NCBI GenBank assembly: GCA_016866585.1
Contig: VGMB01000050.1
Location: forward strand, 1-8,764
Length of the DNA: 8,764 bases
Direction of reading: 5' to 3'
Source: Chlamydiota bacterium
Lineage (GTDB): Bacteria; Chlamydiota; Chlamydiia; Chlamydiales; Rhabdochlamydiaceae
In this document: in pieces, positions 5,014 to 8,764 of the stretch
How positions within the stretch are numbered: the first letter of the stretch is position 1
Layout: every line of letters begins with the position of its first letter
Made by a program: the position numbers and the translations under genes
Notes under the pieces: model-generated
Databases searched by the model: none
What the model was told of the DNA's origin: nothing
Seen by the model: only the letters and a program-made list of their open reading frames with translations

Positions 5014-6164
5014 TATTCATTTCCACGAGCAAAAAAATTCATTCTTCCCATAGCTATCCCTACAACACCACCTACTACGTGGGCTGTATTGGCTACATTA
5101 GAGGACAGCTCGGAAGACGATAAGTATAACACAGCTACCGATGCAAGCTCTAGTCCAAACATCGCTAAAACGAAAAGTAAAATAAAAAGTATTGTAGATT
5201 TCTGAAGCGGGTACCCTTCCCACGGCGCCTTTCCTTGTCGACTCCAAATAAACCCAGCAAATCCAACAACGACCGCTGAAAACCCCAGAAAATAAGGACC
5301 GCTAGCTAGGTATTGGAAGATATTAGATACGACAGCTAAAGTTACTATAAGCAGTAACATCTTGCCCTTTTTTATCCGCTCTTCGATTTGCTTACCAAGA
5401 ACCCACAGCCACGCCATATTAAATAATATATGAAGAAAATCACTATGCATCAAACAAGGGGTAAACAACCGCCAAAACTCACCCTGATGGATTTTTTCAA
5501 ACATTGGCGGCATCGGACTACTTAACCACTTTTTACCATACTGCTTATACATCCCATAAAAACCTCTCCAATATGGTAACGCTTCGGCTTCTTTGAACTC
5601 TTTTTGAAGCTCTGGAGACAAATCAGAAATATCAGTATCGTCAGTTTTAGGGAACTTATTTACCACTTCTTCTACTGCTAGCATCGCAGCTGGAAAATCG
5701 AACATCAAGTTTTTTTGAGATCGAGTTAATAAAACCTCTTCCGCAAGAAGTCCTTTATTTAAAGCTATTTCCTTCTTCTCTTTGAGATTAAATAAAAAAA
5801 GAACAATACAAACGCTTAAAAAAAGATAGGTAAGTACATATGCTTGCGGCTTGGATTTCTTCTTAATAGAAAGGTTAATCACCTTACCCTTATCTTCTAC
5901 TCGAAACTCTTTCGGAGACGGGTTAAAGTCTACAATTAAATCCTCTACAGAAAAAAAAGGATCTTCTGGATTTTCCTTGAATTTTTCATACAAATCAAAT
6001 GCATACTCGACTTGATCTTCCTCATAAACCCAAACGCGAAACTCTTTCCTGCCTGAAGACATGTCTTCATAAGGCTCAAAACTACTTTTGATGTTTTCTC
6101 TTTTCAAAATCAGAGAAAAAGTTATCGCCTCTTTTTCTGTTTCAAAATCTCCAATTAACCGCAT
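5013..6164 (-). CDS. glpG: Rhomboid intramembrane serine protease, GlpG type
   Basis: Residues 1-75 resemble the cytoplasmic Rhomboid_N domain of GlpG, including KFKENPEDPFF (61-71; ENPADPRY in E. coli as I recall it). A first hydrophobic segment lies at about 109-126. A long polar, charged stretch of about 100 residues (127-227) follows, then the rhomboid core: GEFWRLFTPCLMH (228-240), HILFN (245-249, the H-x-x-x-N pair), helices at about 245-260, 268-286, 289-308, 323-347 and 356-376. The catalytic serine is S296 in GFSA and the catalytic histidine H362 in AHVVGG. Both dyad residues are present, but GxSG is GFSA, and the active-site tyrosine four residues after the serine in E. coli GlpG is V300. 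At 383 residues it exceeds E. coli GlpG (276) mainly through the 127-227 insert. The start overlaps the upstream gene's end by 10 bases. Substrates are unknown. Confidence 0.9.
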   Translation of the reverse strand: MRLIGDFETEKEAITFSLILKRENIKSSFEPYEDMSSGRKEFRVWVYEEDQVEYAFDLYEKFKENPEDPFFSVEDLIVDFNPSPKEFRVEDKGKVINLSIKKKSKPQAYVLTYLFLSVCIVLFLFNLKEKKEIALNKGLLAEEVLLTRSQKNLMFDFPAAMLAVEEVVNKFPKTDDTDISDLSPELQKEFKEAEALPYWRGFYGMYKQYGKKWLSSPMPPMFEKIHQGEFWRLFTPCLMHSDFLHILFNMAWLWVLGKQIEERIKKGKMLLLIVTLAVVSNIFQYLASGPYFLGFSAVVVGFAGFIWSRQGKAPWEGYPLQKSTILFILLFVLAMFGLELASVAVLYLSSSELSSNVANTAHVVGGVVGIAMGRMNFFARGNE

Positions 6165-6670
6165 GTTTCTTTGATTTTTCCGATAATATTTGTTGTTGAT
6201 AGTCCTGGCACAAGAGAAACGATGTGCACTCTGCCACCATTACTCCTGACCACTTCAGCCTCTATACAGTCTTGCCCATACTCAGCACCGTTTACATGAA
6301 CATCAGGACGTATTATCTCTAGAATAACTTTCGGATCTGTTTCATCAAACCAAGTAACAAAATCAACCATCTCCAAAGCTGCAACCATCTGAATCCGATA
6401 TTCTAAAGGGATGATAGGCCTAAGAGGACTTTTGTACTTCTTGATAGATGCATCCGAATTCAAAGCCATAATTAAAATATCAGCTTGAAGAGATGCCTGA
6501 TAGATCATCTCTAAATGCCCTGCGTGTAATAAATCAAACGATCCATTTAAGGTCGCAATTGTTCCACCATTCGATCGAATAAAACGAATGCTCCCTTCTA
6601 GATCATCTCTAGAAAGGAGCTTTGATTGAACATATTCTCCAAATGTCTTATTTTTTGGGGAAAGCAACAT
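6155..6670 (-). CDS. RfaE2-like nucleotidyltransferase (cytidylyltransferase superfamily)
   Basis: With ATG at 6670 the protein has 171 residues, the size of stand-alone RfaE domain II proteins. These add AMP to D-glycero-beta-D-manno-heptose 1-phosphate for ADP-heptose in LPS. The nucleotide site is visible: NGSFDLLHAGH (42-52, HxGH), NSDASIK (71-77), and RPIIPLEYR (84-92). PDVHVNGAEY (122-131) and the C-terminal PGLSTTNIIGKI (155-166) are typical of the RfaE2 group rather than of glycerol-3-phosphate cytidylyltransferase. The start was chosen because GAGG (6680-6677) lies six bases upstream; the longer frame begins with TTG at 6697 and lacks such a site. The gene overlaps the end of lon by 23 bases and the start of glpG by 10. 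The substrate remains open: no other heptose gene is in the window, and Chlamydia LPS has a Kdo-only core. Confidence 0.82.
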   Translation of the reverse strand: MLLSPKNKTFGEYVQSKLLSRDDLEGSIRFIRSNGGTIATLNGSFDLLHAGHLEMIYQASLQADILIMALNSDASIKKYKSPLRPIIPLEYRIQMVAALEMVDFVTWFDETDPKVILEIIRPDVHVNGAEYGQDCIEAEVVRSNGGRVHIVSLVPGLSTTNIIGKIKETCG

Positions 6671-8764
6671 CAAAAACCTCAGAATATTCACTAACAAAAT
6701 GAACTTTCATTCCAGCTTTAATATGCTTTGGAAGCTCATCATAATCTCGCTGATTGTCCTTGGGAAAGATTAAGGTCTTAAGACCAGAACGTTTTCCGGC
6801 AATAAACTTCTCTTTAACCCCTCCAATAGGAAGAACCTTACCTGTAAGAGTAAGCTCTCCCGTCATCCCAAGATCTGCTGCTACAGGCTGATTTCTTAAA
6901 AGAGAAAGCAGTGATGTAACCATTGTTATACCCGCAGATGGGCCATCTTTAGGGGTTGCTCCCTCTGGTATGTGCAAGTGAACCTGGCTCTTTTCAAAGA
7001 ACTTCTTACCTTTAGCGTATTTATCTACATTACTATGTAAAAACGTCCAAGCTATCTGAGCAGACTCTTTCATGACGTCTCCAGCTTGCCCCGTGAGCTT
7101 CATATCGGTTTTTTCCGAATCAACACGTATTGCTTCGATGTAAAGGGTTGCACCTCCCATCGAAGTCCAGGCCAGCCCCATAGTCACTCCTATCGGAGTC
7201 CTATCATAGAATCGATCTGATGTAAATATAGGTTTGCCAAGATAGTCTTTAAGATTTTCTTGCGTAATCACATATTTTTCAGGTTTTGCTTTAGTCTTTT
7301 TGTCTTCTGTTTTTTTCTCAGACCCTTTCTTTTTATCACCAGTTTTTTCTCTTTCTCTTACGATCTTTAGTGCAACCTTCCTTAGAATTTTTTTAATGTA
7401 ATTCTCAAGGTTTCTAACCCCAGCTTCACGAGCGTATCCATTGATAATGTCTTTGATTGCTGTCTTTGTAAATGTAATCTCAGAGGCTTTTAATCCCATA
7501 CTCTTACGATTCCTTGGAATCAAATAATTCTCAGCTATCGCCAGCTTCTCCTCCAATATATACCCAGATAACCGCAAGATTTCCATCCTGTCTTTTAGCG
7601 GCTCAGGAATAGCATCGATCACGTTTGCAGTAACTATAAACAACACATTAGAAAGATCACATCGCACGTCTAAATAGTGATCCAAAAAGTCTTTATTTTG
7701 CTCTGGATCTAAAACCTCTAGCAAGGCTGAAGCTGGATCACCCTGGTAGCTATTACCAATCTTATCCACTTCATCAAGCATAATGACGGGGTTCATCGTT
7801 TGAGTAAACTTAAGAGCCTGAACGAGCTTACCAGGCATAGCGCCTATATAAGTTCTCCTGTGCCCTTTAATTTCAGCTTCATCCCTCATACCTCCTACAG
7901 AAAATCTGTAGAACTGGCGATTTAAAGCTCTGGCTATACTCTTCCCAATACTTGTCTTACCGACACCTGGAGGTCCCATAAGTCCAATGATATTAGCCTT
8001 CACCCCACCCGCAAGTTTACCTACACTTATGAACTCCAAAATACGTTCTTTTATATCTTTAAGACCGTAATGATCTTCATCTAAAACTTTTTCCGCATGA
8101 TCTAAATCTAAAGCTTCCTCGCTCATCATTCCCCAAGGAACTATAGTAAGCCAATCTAGGTAGTTTCTACAGACAGCATATTCCGCTGACTGCACCTCTA
8201 ACATCGATAGCTTTTCCATTTCTTCGTTGATGACTGACATAACATCTTCAGGGACATCTCTTTTTTTAAGACGGGATTCAAACTTCTCAATATCTACAGT
8301 CTTATCTTCTTTTTCTAATCCAAGCTCTTTTTTAATTGTCTTGAGCTGCTCTCGCAAGAAAAACTCTCTCTGTGTTTTCGATATTGTAGCTTCAATTTTT
8401 TGATTAATGCTATTTTGCAAACGACTTAGATCTAGTTCTTTCTTAAGTAGAATTAAAGCCTTATCAATTCTTCCTTGCAGGTTATATGTCTCTAAAACCT
8501 CTTGAAGCTCCTCTCGGCTAGCTGTTGTTAAAGCAACAGCAAAGTCCGCAAGCTTACCTGGCTCCGTAAAATCAGAATGACCTAAAAAGATTTGAAGCTC
8601 TTCCTTAAACAAAGGATTTAGCTTAAGGAGTTCTTTAATTGTTGTGATTATACTTATTGAATAAGCCTTCAGCTCCTTAGAAAGCCTTGTTGATTTATCT
8701 TCAGGATATTTAACACTGGCCTTCAAAAACTTACCTGATTTTGCAGGCTTTGTCATAGTTATCC
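6648..8764 (-). CDS. lon: ATP-dependent protease Lon, 5' end beyond the window
   Basis: The frame runs open through the right edge. The in-frame ATG at 8756 is internal, since family members are about 780-820 residues and the substrate-binding N domain would otherwise be cut. Numbered from that Met: remaining N domain and coiled coil (about 1-205), Walker A GPPGVGKTS (261-269), Walker B VIMLDEVDK (324-332), sensor TAN (376-378), and REAGVRNLE (443-451). The protease domain carries S607 in PKDGPSAG and K650 in GGVKEK, the Ser-Lys dyad, so the enzyme looks active. Lon degrades damaged and regulatory cytosolic proteins as a hexamer. Residues about 467-494 form a lysine/glutamate-rich insert between AAA+ and protease domains that E. 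coli Lon lacks. Lon is the first visible gene of the operon with the RfaE2-like gene, glpG and rnz; its promoter is not in view. Confidence 0.96.
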   Translation of the reverse strand, partial: ITMTKPAKSGKFLKASVKYPEDKSTRLSKELKAYSISIITTIKELLKLNPLFKEELQIFLGHSDFTEPGKLADFAVALTTASREELQEVLETYNLQGRIDKALILLKKELDLSRLQNSINQKIEATISKTQREFFLREQLKTIKKELGLEKEDKTVDIEKFESRLKKRDVPEDVMSVINEEMEKLSMLEVQSAEYAVCRNYLDWLTIVPWGMMSEEALDLDHAEKVLDEDHYGLKDIKERILEFISVGKLAGGVKANIIGLMGPPGVGKTSIGKSIARALNRQFYRFSVGGMRDEAEIKGHRRTYIGAMPGKLVQALKFTQTMNPVIMLDEVDKIGNSYQGDPASALLEVLDPEQNKDFLDHYLDVRCDLSNVLFIVTANVIDAIPEPLKDRMEILRLSGYILEEKLAIAENYLIPRNRKSMGLKASEITFTKTAIKDIINGYAREAGVRNLENYIKKILRKVALKIVREREKTGDKKKGSEKKTEDKKTKAKPEKYVITQENLKDYLGKPIFTSDRFYDRTPIGVTMGLAWTSMGGATLYIEAIRVDSEKTDMKLTGQAGDVMKESAQIAWTFLHSNVDKYAKGKKFFEKSQVHLHIPEGATPKDGPSAGITMVTSLLSLLRNQPVAADLGMTGELTLTGKVLPIGGVKEKFIAGKRSGLKTLIFPKDNQRDYDELPKHIKAGMKVHFVSEYSEVFDVAFPKK
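6677..6680 (-). promoter_or_regulatory. Ribosome binding site inside lon that fixes the RfaE2-like start
   Basis: On the minus strand GAGG is followed by six bases and ATG (6670-6668). It lies within the last codons of lon, so the downstream gene is likely translated by ribosomes finishing lon. Confidence 0.65.

Noticed and set aside
6695..6697. TTG at 6697 as start of the RfaE2-like gene
   Set aside because: It has no ribosome site and begins nine codons before an ATG preceded by GAGG at the right distance. The longer version would only extend the overlap with lon.
7895..7911. CTACAGA-AAA-TCTGTAG hairpin in lon
   Set aside because: A 7-bp stem with a 3-base loop is expected by chance in a window this long, and it encodes conserved residues after Walker A.
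8754..8756. ATG at 8756 as the true start of lon
   Set aside because: The frame stays open to the window edge, and starting here would delete over 100 residues of the N domain found in all full-length family members. It is treated as an internal methionine.

Overview
The window looks like a piece of a chromosome from the phylum Chlamydiota, probably one of the environmental, Chlamydia-related families. The basis is gene content and order, plus an AT-rich base composition (estimated by eye). From memory, Chlamydia trachomatis carries lon, a hypothetical gene, the rnz-type metallohydrolase, xerC and a YbiT/YjjK-type ABC-F ATPase in that order (around CT344 to CT348). The same backbone is present here with extra genes inserted. 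This is an inference from recalled synteny, not from a database search.

Layout from left to right: (1) 1-100, minus strand: the first 33 codons of a gene whose product matches the start of biosynthetic arginine decarboxylase (SpeA). A plausible promoter lies in the 97-bp AT-rich gap before it. (2) 198-1142, minus: xerC. (3) 1143-1212: a 70-bp divergent intergenic region with a good extended -10 promoter facing right and a perfect 8+8 bp palindrome on that -10. (4) 1213-3503, plus: an ABC-F ATPase of the YbiT type and a SpoU/TrmH-type RNA methyltransferase, joined by an ATGA stop/start overlap. The methyltransferase gene contains a striking perfect 15-bp inverted repeat. (5) 3504-3628: an intergenic region with a candidate promoter. 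(6) 3629-4097, plus: two overlapping 79-codon genes of unknown function. (7) 4108 to the right edge, minus: a tight run of genes read right to left, lon (5' end outside the window), an RfaE2-like nucleotidyltransferase, a GlpG-type rhomboid protease and ribonuclease Z. Each overlaps the next by 1 to 23 bases, so they are probably one translationally coupled operon.

Most of the content is housekeeping: chromosome dimer resolution, ribosome-associated ATPase, RNA methylation, tRNA 3' processing, and soluble and membrane proteolysis. The least explained items are the two small overlapping genes, the intragenic hairpin in the methyltransferase gene, the unusual rhomboid (about 100 extra residues and an altered active-site motif), the RfaE2-like enzyme placed between two proteases, and the divergent-promoter palindrome. 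I found no tRNA, rRNA, CRISPR array or insertion sequence, and no stretch longer than 300 bp without a gene.
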